Positions 50,713 to 61,531 of a stretch of 64,000 nt of DNA are shown piece by piece (within the stretch, counting starts at the first letter, position 1; every line of letters starts with the position of its first letter). A program made the translations under genes and the position numbers. The DNA comes from Petroclostridium xylanilyticum (GTDB lineage: Bacteria > Bacillota > Clostridia > SK-Y3). The stretch spans positions 355,523 to 419,522 of the forward strand of contig NZ_NPML01000013.1 of assembly GCF_002252565.1 (NCBI RefSeq), in the 5' to 3' direction. Under the pieces are notes generated by a model. That model saw only the letters and a program-made list of their open reading frames with translations, ran no database searches and had not been told where the DNA came from.

Positions 50713-52719
50713 TCAATTCTTCTCATTCATCTCTTCAAAATACTGTTCTATCGCCAGCTTAAGCTTCTGACGTGCAGTTTCAACGGAAGTGTCAGGCATC
50801 TGTGCTCCTGCAACCGTTAAATGTCCCCCTCCGCCAAGCTTTTCTAAAATTACCTGCACATTAATGTCTCCCAAGGACCGGCCACTGATGATGGTTTCCC
50901 CATTCACCTTACACATTACAAAAGAAGCCGCAATCCCCGTTATATTCAAAAGCTCATCAGCAGCCTGAGCAATAATCAGCTGTGCATTTTTTGTATTCTC
51001 AGGACATACCGAAATAGCAATGTTGCCTCTAAGAATCTCTGCAGCCTTCACAATATCCGCCCTGGCAATAAAAGTATCCAGGTCATTCTGAAACAATTGT
51101 TTTACAGACGTTGTATCTACCCCGGCTCTTCGCAGGAAAGAGGCAGCCTCAAATGTTCTTACCCCCGTCTTAAATAGGAAATTTTTAGTATCAACCGCTA
51201 TGCCTGCATAGAGTGCTTCTGCTTCTATTGTATTTAATTTTACTTTTTCTTCCATGTACTGGAGAATTTCAGTTACCATTTCACAGGTAGAAGAGGCATA
51301 GGGCTCATGATAAGTTAATACAGCATTTTCAATAAATTCAACACCTCTCCGGTGGTGGTCAATTATTACAATGTGACTGGTTTCTTTTAATAGCTCCGGA
51401 CATTCCGTAAAACTCGTACGGTGCGTATCAACTACAATAACCAAAGTTTTATCGGTAACCATGTCCATGGCTTGACTCCTGGATATAAATACATCGTTGT
51501 ATTCCTCTGCTTTTTCCAGTCGTAACAGTAAATTATTAACCGTTGGATTAAACGAGCTTAGTACGATATATGCATTTTTTCCCTTATTTTTAACGCCCCT
51601 GTACAATCCAATAGACGCACCTACCGAATCTATATCGCCATGCTGGTGTCCCATAATCATAACCTGGTCAGCCTGTGAAATCAACTCCCTAAGTGCATAG
51701 GCAACAACCCTCGCCTTTACCTTTGTACGCTTTTCTAATTCTTTTGTTTTTCCACCGAAAAATTTGAGCCGGTCCCCATCTTTTATTACAACTTGGTCCC
51801 CACCTCTTCCCAACGCAATGTCAATTGCAGCTCTTGCATAAACATCATTTTCCAGAATGCTGCTGCCATTTAATCCAATACCGATACTGAGCGTTACAGG
51901 AATCTTATTTCCAATATTTATTTCTCTAATATTATCGAGTATATCAAACTTTTTTTCCTCAAACTTACTTAAATATTTATTTTCGAACAGGAAAATATAT
52001 TTATCTCTTTCAAACTTCTTTAAAATACCACCTGTAAAGGAAATCCAATTATTTAGTCTCCTGTCTATCTCCGCTAAAACCTGCGGCCTGGTTACGTCTT
52101 CTGTGCTTTGCATTACTTCATCATAGTTGTCAATCATAATAATGCTCTCAACATACTTCTCGTCCCTATATTTATTTTCCAAGCTTTTTAGCTGGGTATT
52201 ATCAATCCAGTAAAGTACAATCATATAGTTAGACTCGGGAGCAGAGTCCACTTTAACTACATTTCCCAATATATGATAATATCTCCCTTCATAAGTAAGG
52301 TCCAACGAAATATCATCTTTATTCTCTATTAGCTTTGATGGCTGCAGCTCTTTTATAAAAAACTGTATAGGTTTTTCAAAAAGTTCCTGCCCCTGAAATA
52401 TCTTCCCAAAACTAGGATTATACCATGTAATGATACCGTGCAGATTTAATACAACCATGGGCAAAGGAAAATGTAAAAGAGTATCTTTAGTAGCAGAATC
52501 TACATGAAACGTCAAATTTTCAATGTATTTAGTAATTTCTCTGGTGGTAAGGCTTCTATTTCTCGCATTATAATATAATAGATAGCAAAAAATTAAAAGC
52601 CCAATGACAGTAATAATCCAATGACCATAGAACGCTAAAATACCTATATAAACAAATATGATCCACAAGTAAAGACTCACACCGGGAACAAGTATTCTAT
52701 AAAATTTCTTATTGTCCAT
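50713..52719 (-). CDS. gdpP: Cyclic-di-AMP phosphodiesterase GdpP
   Basis: GdpP hydrolyses c-di-AMP to pApA, tuning osmotic and cell-wall homeostasis. The 668-residue product has two N-terminal membrane helices (about 10-30 and 32-52), a PAS-like domain (about 80-175), a degenerate GGDEF domain (about 190-320, active-site motif lost), then DHH and DHHA1 domains with GHQHGDIDS at 357-365, VVDTHR and IIDHHRRG. All metal ligands appear present. It overlaps yybS by 11 bases and precedes rplI, as in Bacillus (yybS-yybT-rplI). Confidence 0.95.
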   Translation of the reverse strand: MDNKKFYRILVPGVSLYLWIIFVYIGILAFYGHWIITVIGLLIFCYLLYYNARNRSLTTREITKYIENLTFHVDSATKDTLLHFPLPMVVLNLHGIITWYNPSFGKIFQGQELFEKPIQFFIKELQPSKLIENKDDISLDLTYEGRYYHILGNVVKVDSAPESNYMIVLYWIDNTQLKSLENKYRDEKYVESIIMIDNYDEVMQSTEDVTRPQVLAEIDRRLNNWISFTGGILKKFERDKYIFLFENKYLSKFEEKKFDILDNIREINIGNKIPVTLSIGIGLNGSSILENDVYARAAIDIALGRGGDQVVIKDGDRLKFFGGKTKELEKRTKVKARVVAYALRELISQADQVMIMGHQHGDIDSVGASIGLYRGVKNKGKNAYIVLSSFNPTVNNLLLRLEKAEEYNDVFISRSQAMDMVTDKTLVIVVDTHRTSFTECPELLKETSHIVIIDHHRRGVEFIENAVLTYHEPYASSTCEMVTEILQYMEEKVKLNTIEAEALYAGIAVDTKNFLFKTGVRTFEAASFLRRAGVDTTSVKQLFQNDLDTFIARADIVKAAEILRGNIAISVCPENTKNAQLIIAQAADELLNITGIAASFVMCKVNGETIISGRSLGDINVQVILEKLGGGGHLTVAGAQMPDTSVETARQKLKLAIEQYFEEMNEKN

Positions 52720-53707
52720 GATTCTCTCCCTTATGTCCTAACTTTCTAAAATCAAACGTACTATCTATTAAAGCTAATATAATAAGTGCGTTTAATGGAT
52801 GCAGCAAGGGTATTACAACTCCCAGCAACGTAGTTATTGCAAAAACTATTATGTATATTATTACCCTTACATAGCCGGGAATACCTGCTTTTTTTACAAA
52901 AAAATCCAAAACCGACAACCCACAAACCATTAATATCACAGATAATATGAATGTAATATTTGCAAGGGCAGCAGAAATAGTTACTTCATTAATAGTGATT
53001 GATAAAATAAAAGATAGCACAAAAACAACAGCTGTTCCCCTGTTGACTTTTAATTCAAAAAACCTGGGCAGATATCGATAGTCATACCCAATGCGGTTTA
53101 ATATGGATTTTGATAATATAAGAGTAATATACCCGAAGAGAGTCGAAGAAACAATAAAGAAACTGGGAATCAGAAGGCCTACGATATCTTTTAATATCGT
53201 CAGTCCGCCAGCATACACCTGATTATTCCCTAATGCCTTAGCTACTTCATTAAGATCCTTTTCCGCCTGGGCAAAAAATTCTGTTACAGGTTCTATTATT
53301 AACTTATCAATTAGGTTAATACCTTCGATGTTATTTATCAATAATATTGTAGCCAATAAGGAAACTAAGTAGGCACCGGAGGAAAATATAAATAACTTAT
53401 TAAATTCCCATTTGCTCTTCAAACCGTAACCTAAGGCTAAACCCGCAAAACAAAAACTAAACAAGGTAGTTGTAGCAACAATAATTTCCCCTGTCAACAA
53501 AATAATAAGTATATAGCAAGCAGCAATTGACAATATAGCTATTTTCTCACCTGCTTTAATGGTCAATATTACTAGAGGTATAGCACTTAAAAATATTGTA
53601 AAAACCATCAATCCAGGGACATAGAGACCTGCCGCTGCAAAAAATGTCATTATTGCAGTGAGGTACGCAGCTTCAAGCAATCTTTTCGTATCCCAATTAT
53701 AACTCAT
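52709..53707 (-). CDS. yybS: YybS family membrane protein (DUF2232)
   Basis: The 332-residue protein has about eight hydrophobic membrane segments and little else, matching the DUF2232/YybS family by position and character. Function is unknown; it resembles transporter S-components in general layout. The stop overlaps the gdpP start by 11 bases, so the two are translationally coupled. A 110-base hairpin repeat lies in the gap upstream. Confidence 0.85.
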   Translation of the reverse strand: MSYNWDTKRLLEAAYLTAIMTFFAAAGLYVPGLMVFTIFLSAIPLVILTIKAGEKIAILSIAACYILIILLTGEIIVATTTLFSFCFAGLALGYGLKSKWEFNKLFIFSSGAYLVSLLATILLINNIEGINLIDKLIIEPVTEFFAQAEKDLNEVAKALGNNQVYAGGLTILKDIVGLLIPSFFIVSSTLFGYITLILSKSILNRIGYDYRYLPRFFELKVNRGTAVVFVLSFILSITINEVTISAALANITFILSVILMVCGLSVLDFFVKKAGIPGYVRVIIYIIVFAITTLLGVVIPLLHPLNALIILALIDSTFDFRKLGHKGENHGQ

Positions 53708-53729
53708 TATCAGAACTCCTTCATACCGC

Positions 53730-53839
53730 TTATATAGTTCACAGTTCTCAGTTCACAGTAGTAAACGATTTAATAGCTTTTACTGTGAACCGTAAACTTA
53801 TTGACTTTATCTGCCATGCAAAATCATTATCAGTAAATA
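53730..53839. repeat. 110-base GTTCACG-family hairpin element, inverted copy
   Basis: The reverse complement matches 37145-37254 over its full length with about eight differences, including lead, units, loop and closing TATATA. Units at 53737-53757 are GTTCACA, GTTCTCA, GTTCACA; the opposing ones are at 53784-53797. On the minus strand it begins about 35 bases after the MazG-like stop codon. Confidence 0.92.
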
Positions 53840-53873
53840 TAAATAAATAAAAATTTAAAATAACAAAGAATTT

Positions 53874-54233
53874 TTACTTTCTAAAATTTCCGTTTAATTT
53901 ATTGTTATTCCTGGTAGAATGCAAATGCTTTGAAAGTTCAGACAGATCTCCATACCATTTCTCCAATTCATGGTTCTCCAAAATTCCCAGCTTTAACTTA
54001 TTCTCCATTTTTAGATCAACAGTATTGTAACTTATACCTAACCTTTTAGCCAGCAAATAACATATAACGATTAAATTAGATAATGTGTCTGCCAGAATAT
54101 CTTGTGCATCATCTTTAACACCGTTTACCAATTCTTTAAAAAGCGCTGCAATATCGGTTAAAAGCTCACTTTTGAGCCATTCAATCATTTTAATATTGCG
54201 GGTAATGTCAATCTCCCTATCGAAAAAACCCAT
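53874..54233 (-). CDS. MazG-like family protein
   Basis: A 119-residue helical protein resembling the MazG-like group seen between pheA or rpsR and yybS in several Clostridia (MGFFDREIDITRNIKMIEWLKSELL at the start, DILADTLSNLIVICYLLAKRLGI in the middle). True MazG enzymes hydrolyse nucleoside triphosphates via an EExxE...D metal site; here the first acidic pair is not evident, so activity is doubtful. GAGGTG lies 7 bases before the ATG at 54233; the longer frame is not needed. Confidence 0.7.
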   Translation of the reverse strand: MGFFDREIDITRNIKMIEWLKSELLTDIAALFKELVNGVKDDAQDILADTLSNLIVICYLLAKRLGISYNTVDLKMENKLKLGILENHELEKWYGDLSELSKHLHSTRNNNKLNGNFRK

Positions 54234-54323
54234 ACTTTTCACCTCTTCACTGCTATAGCCATAGTATATTATACCATCCAGTAGCATAATTTACAATCGG
54301 CAATATAGTGGCGAACAGAGAAC

Positions 54324-54337
54324 TGTCAATTGTCAAT
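54324..54337. repeat. AATTGTC-type heptamer repeat at the pheA stop codon
   Basis: Two tandem TGTCAAT units. The pheA stop codon (54326-54328) lies in the first one, paralleling 34117-34137. Confidence 0.6.
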
Positions 54338-55150
54338 TACATTTGCCGGGTACGATCCCAACATCTTAAAAAACGAAGTTTTCCTTTTAATCATTGTTAA
54401 AGCATCTCTTACGTCATCATCCTGCCAGTGACCCTCTATATCTACAAAAAATATATAATTTCCCAGGCTGTTCTTGGCCGGTCTGGACTCAATCTTAGTC
54501 ATATTGATATCCCATAAGTTTAGAATCTGTAGGATTCTATACAGGCTTCCCGGTTTGTTATCAGTAGAAAATATTATAGAAGTTTTATCACTCCCGGTTT
54601 TTTCCGAACACTGATGAGATAATACGATAAACCGCGTAACATTCGAGTCGGTATCCTGGATAGATTCATATATAATTTTCAAATCATATTCCTCCGCTGC
54701 TTTTTGAGCTGCAATTGCAGCCCATCCTTCATTAGCAGAAGCTACCTGCTGAGCTGCTTGAGCTGTACTATAGGTATATTGGACAGGTGTATTGGGAAAA
54801 TGCCTGTTTAAAAATTCCCTGCACTGGCCTATTGCCTGTGGATGGGAAAGAATAAGAGATATGTTGCTTCCCTCTTTCCGGACCATCAGATTGTGCGTTA
54901 TAGGAATTACGATTTCCTTTTTAATTGTCAAATCTACATCCCAGGCCAGCATATCTAAAGTAGTATTAACTGCTCCTTCTATCGAATTTTCAATAGGAAC
55001 TACAGCTTCATCAACCTTCCTGTCATTTACCGCAAGAATCAACTCAGCGATATTTGTATACTGAGCAATCTCTGCCTCCATACCTTTTACATAAATCTCT
55101 GCAGCCTGTTGTGAAAATGTACCCCTTGGACCCAGATAACCAATTTTCAT
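54326..55150 (-). CDS. pheA: Prephenate dehydratase
   Basis: Converts prephenate to phenylpyruvate for phenylalanine synthesis. The 274-residue monofunctional enzyme has the periplasmic-binding-like catalytic fold (GYLGPRGTFSQQAA; VPIENSIEGAVNTTLD; DSNVTRFIVLS with the catalytic Thr-Arg-Phe) and a C-terminal ACT domain (about 195-265, KPGSLYRILQILNLWDINMTKIESRP) for feedback inhibition by phenylalanine. It has its own consensus promoter. The last residues NVIDN come from a heptamer repeat containing the stop codon. Confidence 0.95.
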   Translation of the reverse strand: MKIGYLGPRGTFSQQAAEIYVKGMEAEIAQYTNIAELILAVNDRKVDEAVVPIENSIEGAVNTTLDMLAWDVDLTIKKEIVIPITHNLMVRKEGSNISLILSHPQAIGQCREFLNRHFPNTPVQYTYSTAQAAQQVASANEGWAAIAAQKAAEEYDLKIIYESIQDTDSNVTRFIVLSHQCSEKTGSDKTSIIFSTDNKPGSLYRILQILNLWDINMTKIESRPAKNSLGNYIFFVDIEGHWQDDDVRDALTMIKRKTSFFKMLGSYPANVIDN

Positions 55151-55183
55151 GCAAATCTACTCCTTGACTTTATGATAATATTC

Positions 55184-55212
55184 ATTCTATATGCCCGGGA
55201 TTAGATTGTCAA
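55184..55212 (-). promoter_or_regulatory. Promoter of pheA
   Basis: Minus-strand TTGACA and TAGAAT, 17-base spacer, about 35 bases before the pheA start. No attenuator or T-box fits in so short a leader. Confidence 0.85.
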
Positions 55213-55263
55213 ATATATTTAAATATTCATCAACCAAATTAAATTCACCCTAAAAATTGCGGC

Positions 55264-55319
55264 GAATAATAAATTAATAAAACCAGTGCAAATGCACTGG
55301 TTTTATTAATTTATTATTC
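55264..55319 (-). terminator. Terminator of the rpsF-ssb-rpsR operon
   Basis: A perfect 27-bp inverted repeat with a 2-base centre; the rpsR stop codon is in the upstream arm. The A/T-rich arms can supply the U-run on either strand. Confidence 0.85.
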
Positions 55320-55559
55320 AGATGTATATGGTAATAAAGCAATTTGTCTTGCTCTCTTAATTGCTTGAGTAAGTTGTCTCTGATGCTTCGCACAGTTTCC
55401 GCTGATTCTTCTTGGAAGAATCTTGGCTCTTTCAGAAATGTACCTTCTAAGTCTTGAAACATCTTTGTAATCTATAGACTCAACTTTATCAATACAAAAA
55501 GCACATACTTTTTTCTTTGCTCTTCGGCCTCTGTTTGGCTTTTCTTTCTTTTCGGTCAT
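55314..55559 (-). CDS. rpsR: 30S ribosomal protein S18
   Basis: S18 forms a heterodimer with S6 on the 30S platform. The 81-residue product has the family's [18 protein letters not shown] and the [29 protein letters not shown] core. AGGAG precedes the ATG. It is the last gene of the conserved rpsF-ssb-rpsR operon, 35 bases after ssb, and terminates in a strong hairpin. Two N-terminal cysteines (CAFC) suggest a zinc-ribbon-type S18. Confidence 0.97.
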   Translation of the reverse strand: MTEKKEKPNRGRRAKKKVCAFCIDKVESIDYKDVSRLRRYISERAKILPRRISGNCAKHQRQLTQAIKRARQIALLPYTSE

Positions 55560-55594
55560 TCTCCTAACCTCCTTACATTTTTATTTAACGCACT

Positions 55595-56014
55595 TTAAAA
55601 AGGAAGATCATCATCTGAATCTATCGGCATGAATCCTTCAATATCATGAGAATTATTATCACCGAATACTGCATTAACTTTGTTATCATTGTCACGTTTA
55701 CTATCTGCAAAATAGGCCTCATCGACAACAACTTCAGTAACATAATGCCTTCTGCCTTCCTGGTCATCCCATGTTCTGGTTTGAAGACTTCCTGATACAG
55801 CAATCATTCTACCCTTGGCAAAATACTTGCTGACAAACTCGGCAGTATTCCTCCAGGCAACAACCTGAATAAAATCAGTTTGTCTTTGCTCCCCCTGCCG
55901 CGCAAAGTTTCTATCGACAGCGATGGTAAAACTGCACACAGGTATGTTACTGGCTGTATATCGAAGCTCTGGATCTTTGGTAAGTCTTCCCATAAGTATT
56001 ACCTTATTTAGCAT
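55595..56014 (-). CDS. ssb: Single-stranded DNA-binding protein
   Basis: SSB coats single-stranded DNA in replication and repair. The 139-residue product has an OB-fold (about 1-105) with MLNKVILMGRLTKDPELRYT and VAWRNTAEFVSKYFAKGRMIAVSGSLQTRTW, a short linker, and the acidic C-terminal tip DSDDDLPF that binds partner proteins. It lies between rpsF and rpsR as in most Firmicutes, 25 bases after rpsF. Confidence 0.97.
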   Translation of the reverse strand: MLNKVILMGRLTKDPELRYTASNIPVCSFTIAVDRNFARQGEQRQTDFIQVVAWRNTAEFVSKYFAKGRMIAVSGSLQTRTWDDQEGRRHYVTEVVVDEAYFADSKRDNDNKVNAVFGDNNSHDIEGFMPIDSDDDLPF

Positions 56015-56039
56015 TTTTTGACACCTACCTTACAAATAG

Positions 56040-56336
56040 TTACTCATCCTTTTTAATAACAATAGCTCTTACAATTCCATCTGTGATTTTGTACACTCTC
56101 TCCAATTCCTGTACAAATGAAGGCTCTGCGCTGAAATTGATTAAAACATAATAACCTTCATTCAAATCATTAATTGTATATGCAAGTCTTCTCTTGCCCC
56201 ATTCGTCAACATTTTCAACTTCTCCTGCTGACGCAATTAATGATTTAAACTTTTCAACAAGCCCTGTAATTTCTTCCTCACCGAGGTTAGGATTAATTAT
56301 AAAAATGGTTTCATACTTGTTTACAACTTTAATCAT
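56040..56336 (-). CDS. rpsF: 30S ribosomal protein S6
   Basis: S6 pairs with S18 in the 30S platform and, with it, can bind the operon's own leader. The 98-residue product has KYETIFIINPNLGEEE, WGKRRLAYTINDLNEGYYVLINF and VYKITDGIVRAIVIKKDE. GGAGG stands 7 bases before the ATG at 56336; a GTG three codons earlier is too close. A consensus promoter and a structured leader with the CCG motif lie upstream. Confidence 0.96.
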   Translation of the reverse strand: MIKVVNKYETIFIINPNLGEEEITGLVEKFKSLIASAGEVENVDEWGKRRLAYTINDLNEGYYVLINFSAEPSFVQELERVYKITDGIVRAIVIKKDE

Positions 56337-56357
56337 TACTTTCACCTCCTTCTGGAC

Positions 56358-56386
56358 TTACGGCCCTAACTGTATTGTTAGAGCAA
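56358..56386 (-). promoter_or_regulatory. S6:S18-binding leader motif
   Basis: On the minus strand the rpsF leader can fold with an outer helix CTTGC/GTAAG and an inner helix TCTAAC/GTTAGG, with GCC/CCG bulged on the 3' side. A bulged CCG next to a hairpin is the hallmark of the S6:S18 autoregulatory RNA motif known from many bacteria. Its location directly before rpsF supports feedback control. Confidence 0.65.
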
Positions 56387-56429
56387 GGACTCTTTTGCAG
56401 CACTACCACAATTTATCTTACGAAATAGT

Positions 56430-56458
56430 ATTATATTCTATTATAGAGCTGATGTCAA
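56430..56458 (-). promoter_or_regulatory. Promoter of rpsF-ssb-rpsR
   Basis: Minus-strand TTGACA and TATAAT, both perfect, 17-base spacer. It begins 12 bases after the fba stop and implies a leader of about 85 bases holding the S6:S18 motif. Confidence 0.93.
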
Positions 56459-56470
56459 GGAAAAACAAAA

Positions 56471-57322
56471 TTACGCTTTCCCGGAGCAGCCGAACAATCT
56501 CATCTTTGCCTTTACAACTTTTTTCATTTCTTCCTTTGCAGGACCGCAAATCTTTCTTGGGTCATATTCTTCAGGTTTATTGACAATAACGGATTTTACA
56601 CCTTCAGTAAAAGCAACCCTTACATCAGTATCAATATTAATCTTATTTACACCAAGGGAAACTGCTCTCTGGATAGCTTCATCCGGAACTCCCGATGCCC
56701 CATGAAGAACGATAGGTATATTTACAAGTTTCTTGATTGTATCCAATCTTTCAAAATCCAGCTTGGGTTCGCCTTTATATTTGCCATGAGCAGTTCCGAT
56801 AGCAATGGCTAAATAGTCTACCCCTGTTTCTTTAACAAACTTCACTGCTTCATCAGGATGAGTAAGTCTTGCATCCTTTTCATCAACACTGATGTTATCT
56901 TCCACTCCACCTAATCTTCCTAATTCAGCTTCTACTGAAACGCCACATGCATGGGCAATTTTAATAATTTCTTTTGTCACTGCAATATTCTCATCCAACG
57001 GATGATGAGATCCATCAATCATAACAGAAGTCCATCCATTTCTGATACAGCTTATGATTGTTTCATATGTAGTTCCATGGTCTAAATGAAGTGCTACAGG
57101 TACACTTGCCTTATTTGCAGCAAGATGAACCATTGCGCTAAGATACTCTGCACCGGCATATTTTATGGCTCCTTCTGAAGTTTGAATAATGACCGGAGAT
57201 TTCTCTTCTTCTGCTGCAGCGATAACAGCCTGGAGTATTTCCATATTGTTAACATTAAATGCTCCAACAGCATAGCCTTCCTTGTGGGCCTTGTCAAGTA
57301 TTTGTTTTCCTGTTACTAACAT
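56471..57322 (-). CDS. fba: Class II fructose-bisphosphate aldolase
   Basis: Zinc-dependent aldolase of glycolysis and gluconeogenesis. The 283-residue product has AVGAFNVNNMEILQAVI, the zinc histidine in VALHLDHGTTYE, the VEAELGRLGG segment, AIGTAHGKYKG and VLHGASGVPDEAI. This FbaA/GatY-like subgroup also includes tagatose-bisphosphate aldolases, but an isolated gene in Clostridia is usually Fba. The ATG at 57322 lies behind AGGAGG; a TTG one codon earlier is less likely. A zinc-ribbon gene lies 30 bases upstream. Confidence 0.93.
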   Translation of the reverse strand: MLVTGKQILDKAHKEGYAVGAFNVNNMEILQAVIAAAEEEKSPVIIQTSEGAIKYAGAEYLSAMVHLAANKASVPVALHLDHGTTYETIISCIRNGWTSVMIDGSHHPLDENIAVTKEIIKIAHACGVSVEAELGRLGGVEDNISVDEKDARLTHPDEAVKFVKETGVDYLAIAIGTAHGKYKGEPKLDFERLDTIKKLVNIPIVLHGASGVPDEAIQRAVSLGVNKINIDTDVRVAFTEGVKSVIVNKPEEYDPRKICGPAKEEMKKVVKAKMRLFGCSGKA

Positions 57323-57352
57323 CAATTCTACCTCCTAAGTTTTTGCATATAT

Positions 57353-58039
57353 TCATGTATAATCAATGCGCTGTCGCGCTTTGAAGCTCTCATATTGACC
57401 GTACCGGTTTCCGTGAGCTATTTCATAAACGTCCTGACACAGGATAATGCTGTCTCTTTTCAAGGTCTGCTTTAAATCCTGATTTGTGCATGCCTTTATA
57501 ACTTCATAAGTAAAACATTTACTACACATAAGTTCTATTCTATCATAATGTATTTGCAATTCAATATCGTAATTGCCACATTGACAAAAGAGATTACCTT
57601 CTTCAGCAATATCATGAACCTTATCAATAGTATGCAGCATAACGGTACTATTTATAAAATAATTATCATATCCAATATCATTCATTAGCTTGTCCATCTG
57701 CATTTCATACCGGTCTAAAGCCTGCCTGACCGCATCGTCATTGCCAATGAAGCACAACTCCATTTTAGTTTTGCTGCATTTAAAGTTTATAATTTCTTTC
57801 GTCCATAACGCTTTATAGTTGACAACGTAAGAATGTACTTTATTACATGCAATACAGGGAATAATGATCGTATATTCCCTGTTATCTCTTGTTACAATTT
57901 TAACAAATGATTGACCACAACTACATTCAATAGTATACTCTTTTTTCCCCGAAAAGTCAAAGATAGAAATATAGTTAAATTCTATTAATCCGCAAACAGG
58001 GCATTTATATGCAATTGTATTTAACCAATTAACTATCAT
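57353..58039 (-). CDS. Uncharacterised protein with several CxxC/CxC zinc-ribbon knuckles
   Basis: I do not recognise a named family. The 228-residue product has cysteine pairs at 13/16 and 39/41 (CPVC...CSCG), 62/65 (CIAC) with 88/96, and 152/154 and 172/175 (CQCG...CSKC), which suggests three small zinc-binding modules joined by a helical middle (about 100-148). It has no signal peptide or membrane segment, so it is probably cytoplasmic. GAGGTGGGG precedes the ATG at 58039. It is close enough to fba (30 bases) to share its transcript. Confidence 0.75.
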   Translation of the reverse strand: MIVNWLNTIAYKCPVCGLIEFNYISIFDFSGKKEYTIECSCGQSFVKIVTRDNREYTIIIPCIACNKVHSYVVNYKALWTKEIINFKCSKTKMELCFIGNDDAVRQALDRYEMQMDKLMNDIGYDNYFINSTVMLHTIDKVHDIAEEGNLFCQCGNYDIELQIHYDRIELMCSKCFTYEVIKACTNQDLKQTLKRDSIILCQDVYEIAHGNRYGQYESFKARQRIDYT

Positions 58040-58132
58040 TCGCCCCACCTCATTTGTTCAATCCAATATATCAATTCTTAATATAATATTCTTCATTTAA
58101 TAAAAAAATCCTGCATGAAAATTAAAAAAGTA

Positions 58133-58188
58133 AAATGAAAAAAATAATAGATTAAGCTTTTTAGTTTAGCCTTCAGCTTAATCTATTA
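58133..58188 (-). terminator. Terminator of the glycerol operon
   Basis: A perfect 14-bp stem (58145-58158 with 58175-58188), then a T-rich stretch on the minus strand. It starts 14 bases after the glpK stop. Confidence 0.87.
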
Positions 58189-58202
58189 CTAATCTGCTGT
58201 CT

Positions 58203-59705
<1,503 letters not shown>

Positions 59706-59775
59706 TCATCCCCTTTTGTATTTAAGAGTTTTTAGCCGCATTCCTTCTTGCATGCCCGAGTGTAATATTTTAAGG

Positions 59776-60186
59776 TTACACCGCCATTTGTACGTTCCTG
59801 CCGCGTTTTTCTTCTGCCTTTCTGATATCAACATTCCTTGTTGCAACAATATTTACATCAGTATCCAAAATATTTTCCACCACTATATCTCCGATACAAA
59901 CAGGAGCGTTTACTTGAACATTATTGATAACTTTCATGCATCTTAAAATCAAATCTTTCGGAAGAGGCTTATCTGATTTTACCGAAACCAATGGAAACTG
60001 GCCACCTTTAACTTTTACGGTAGTTGTTAGCATTCTTGTAGGATTTGTGCATTCCGATTGACCATAAGCAATTCCCCGTTTGCATCCATAGCCTTGCACA
60101 TCGCCTACTCTGCCATCCTCAAGAGTTACTTCCAGGCTGCATCCAAGAGGGCAAACGATACAGGTTAGATTCCTTTTTGTCTTCAT
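59776..60186 (-). CDS. DUF1667 domain protein of the glycerol-3-phosphate dehydrogenase operon
   Basis: The 136-residue product has the DUF1667 pattern: CIVCPLGCSLEV (CxxCxxxC) near the start, GYGCKRGIAYGQSE, and NPTRMLTTTVKVKGG, then a C-terminal half with PLPKDLILRCMKVINNVQV. In Clostridia this gene follows the glpA- and glpB-like genes. The cysteines suggest an iron-sulphur or redox role as a small subunit, but biochemical proof is lacking. It lies 24 bases after the FAD oxidoreductase gene. Confidence 0.9.
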   Translation of the reverse strand: MKTKRNLTCIVCPLGCSLEVTLEDGRVGDVQGYGCKRGIAYGQSECTNPTRMLTTTVKVKGGQFPLVSVKSDKPLPKDLILRCMKVINNVQVNAPVCIGDIVVENILDTDVNIVATRNVDIRKAEEKRGRNVQMAV

Positions 60187-60210
60187 AGATAATCCTCCTT
60201 ATATTATACA

Positions 60211-61485
60211 TTAAACATTGTCCAGTAGAACAGTAATTTCACTGTTATCTTTCATCTTTTCCATTATTTCTTTGGTTAACTTTATACTTTCCATTTCTCC
60301 AGGAGCAACTTTTACTTTTTTAGCTGAATAAATAGTTTCATCTCCGCATCTTACTAGGACCTTAGCATTTTTATAAATATCCGTGACTCTGAAAAACAGT
60401 TTGTTTTCTTCTTGGACCAGATGTTTGCGGATCAGTTGTGGTACAACATACCGTATCCCTTTACCTGCAACAGTCCTGATACTCTGAGTTTCTTCTATTT
60501 TTTGATTATTTTCATTACCCAGGATATATCGAGCTGCACATCTTCCTGCCAATCTGCTTTCCTGTGTAACATAGTCTACCAGGTCATGCACATGCACTAC
60601 ATTTCCACATGCAAATATCCCACCAATAGAGGTTTCCATCGATTCATTCACAACCGGCCCAGAAGTTACAGGGTCAATTTTTATTCCTGCACCCCGGGAC
60701 AATTCATTCTCTGGAATTAGCCCAACCGACAATAAAAGGGTATCACATTCCACATATTCACGGGTTTCCGGGATAGGCTTCCTGTTTTCATCCACCTTTG
60801 CAATCACTACACCTTCCAGTCTCTCTTTCCCATGTATTTCAACGACCGTATGACTTAACCGGAGAGGTATATCATAATCTTCAAGACATTGAACAATGTT
60901 TCTGGTTAATCCTCCGGAATAAGGCAGAAGTTCACAAACCATTTTTACTTGTGCACCTTCCAAGGTCATACGCCGTGCCATAATGAGGCCAATATCGCCC
61001 GATCCTAGAATAACTACCTTTTTACCCGGAAGGTATCCTTCCATATTTACAAACCTTTGGGCCGCTCCTGCCGTATAGATTCCTGCCGGCCTCATGCCGG
61101 GAATATTCAATGCGCCTCGGGTCCGTTCCCTACAGCCCATTGCCAGCACGATAGCTTTCGCTTTCAACTTTGCCAGCCCATCTTCGCTGTTTACAGCTGT
61201 TATTATTTTATCCTCGGTTATATCCAACACCATTGTATTTAACTTGAACTCTATCCCCATCTTTTGTACCTGATCAATGAATCTCCACGCATACTCCGGC
61301 CCGGTTAGCTCTTCACCAAAAATATGCAGGCCAAAACCATTATGAATGCACTGCTGAAGGATTCCACCCAACTCTTTGTCCCTTTCAATGATTAATATGT
61401 TTTTTACTCCGTTATTGTAAGCTTCTATGGCAGCAGCCAGACCGGCAGGTCCGCCACCTATTACAGCTAAATCAACTTCTCTCAT
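60211..61485 (-). CDS. FAD/NAD(P)-dependent oxidoreductase, second subunit of anaerobic glycerol-3-phosphate dehydrogenase
   Basis: The 424-residue flavoprotein has an N-terminal FAD-binding GGGPAGLAAAIEAYNNG, a central NAD(P)-binding GSGDIGLIMARRMTLEG (about 155-175) and the second FAD motif GIFACGNVVHVHDLVD. It probably passes electrons from the GlpA-like subunit to an acceptor, as the operon partner 46 bases downstream of it. It is not closely similar to E. coli GlpB; the name is by role and position only. Confidence 0.85.
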   Translation of the reverse strand: MREVDLAVIGGGPAGLAAAIEAYNNGVKNILIIERDKELGGILQQCIHNGFGLHIFGEELTGPEYAWRFIDQVQKMGIEFKLNTMVLDITEDKIITAVNSEDGLAKLKAKAIVLAMGCRERTRGALNIPGMRPAGIYTAGAAQRFVNMEGYLPGKKVVILGSGDIGLIMARRMTLEGAQVKMVCELLPYSGGLTRNIVQCLEDYDIPLRLSHTVVEIHGKERLEGVVIAKVDENRKPIPETREYVECDTLLLSVGLIPENELSRGAGIKIDPVTSGPVVNESMETSIGGIFACGNVVHVHDLVDYVTQESRLAGRCAARYILGNENNQKIEETQSIRTVAGKGIRYVVPQLIRKHLVQEENKLFFRVTDIYKNAKVLVRCGDETIYSAKKVKVAPGEMESIKLTKEIMEKMKDNSEITVLLDNV

Positions 61486-61531
61486 TTTTATTCACTCCTT
61501 AGCACTCTGATCTAACACATAAGATTCCCTG

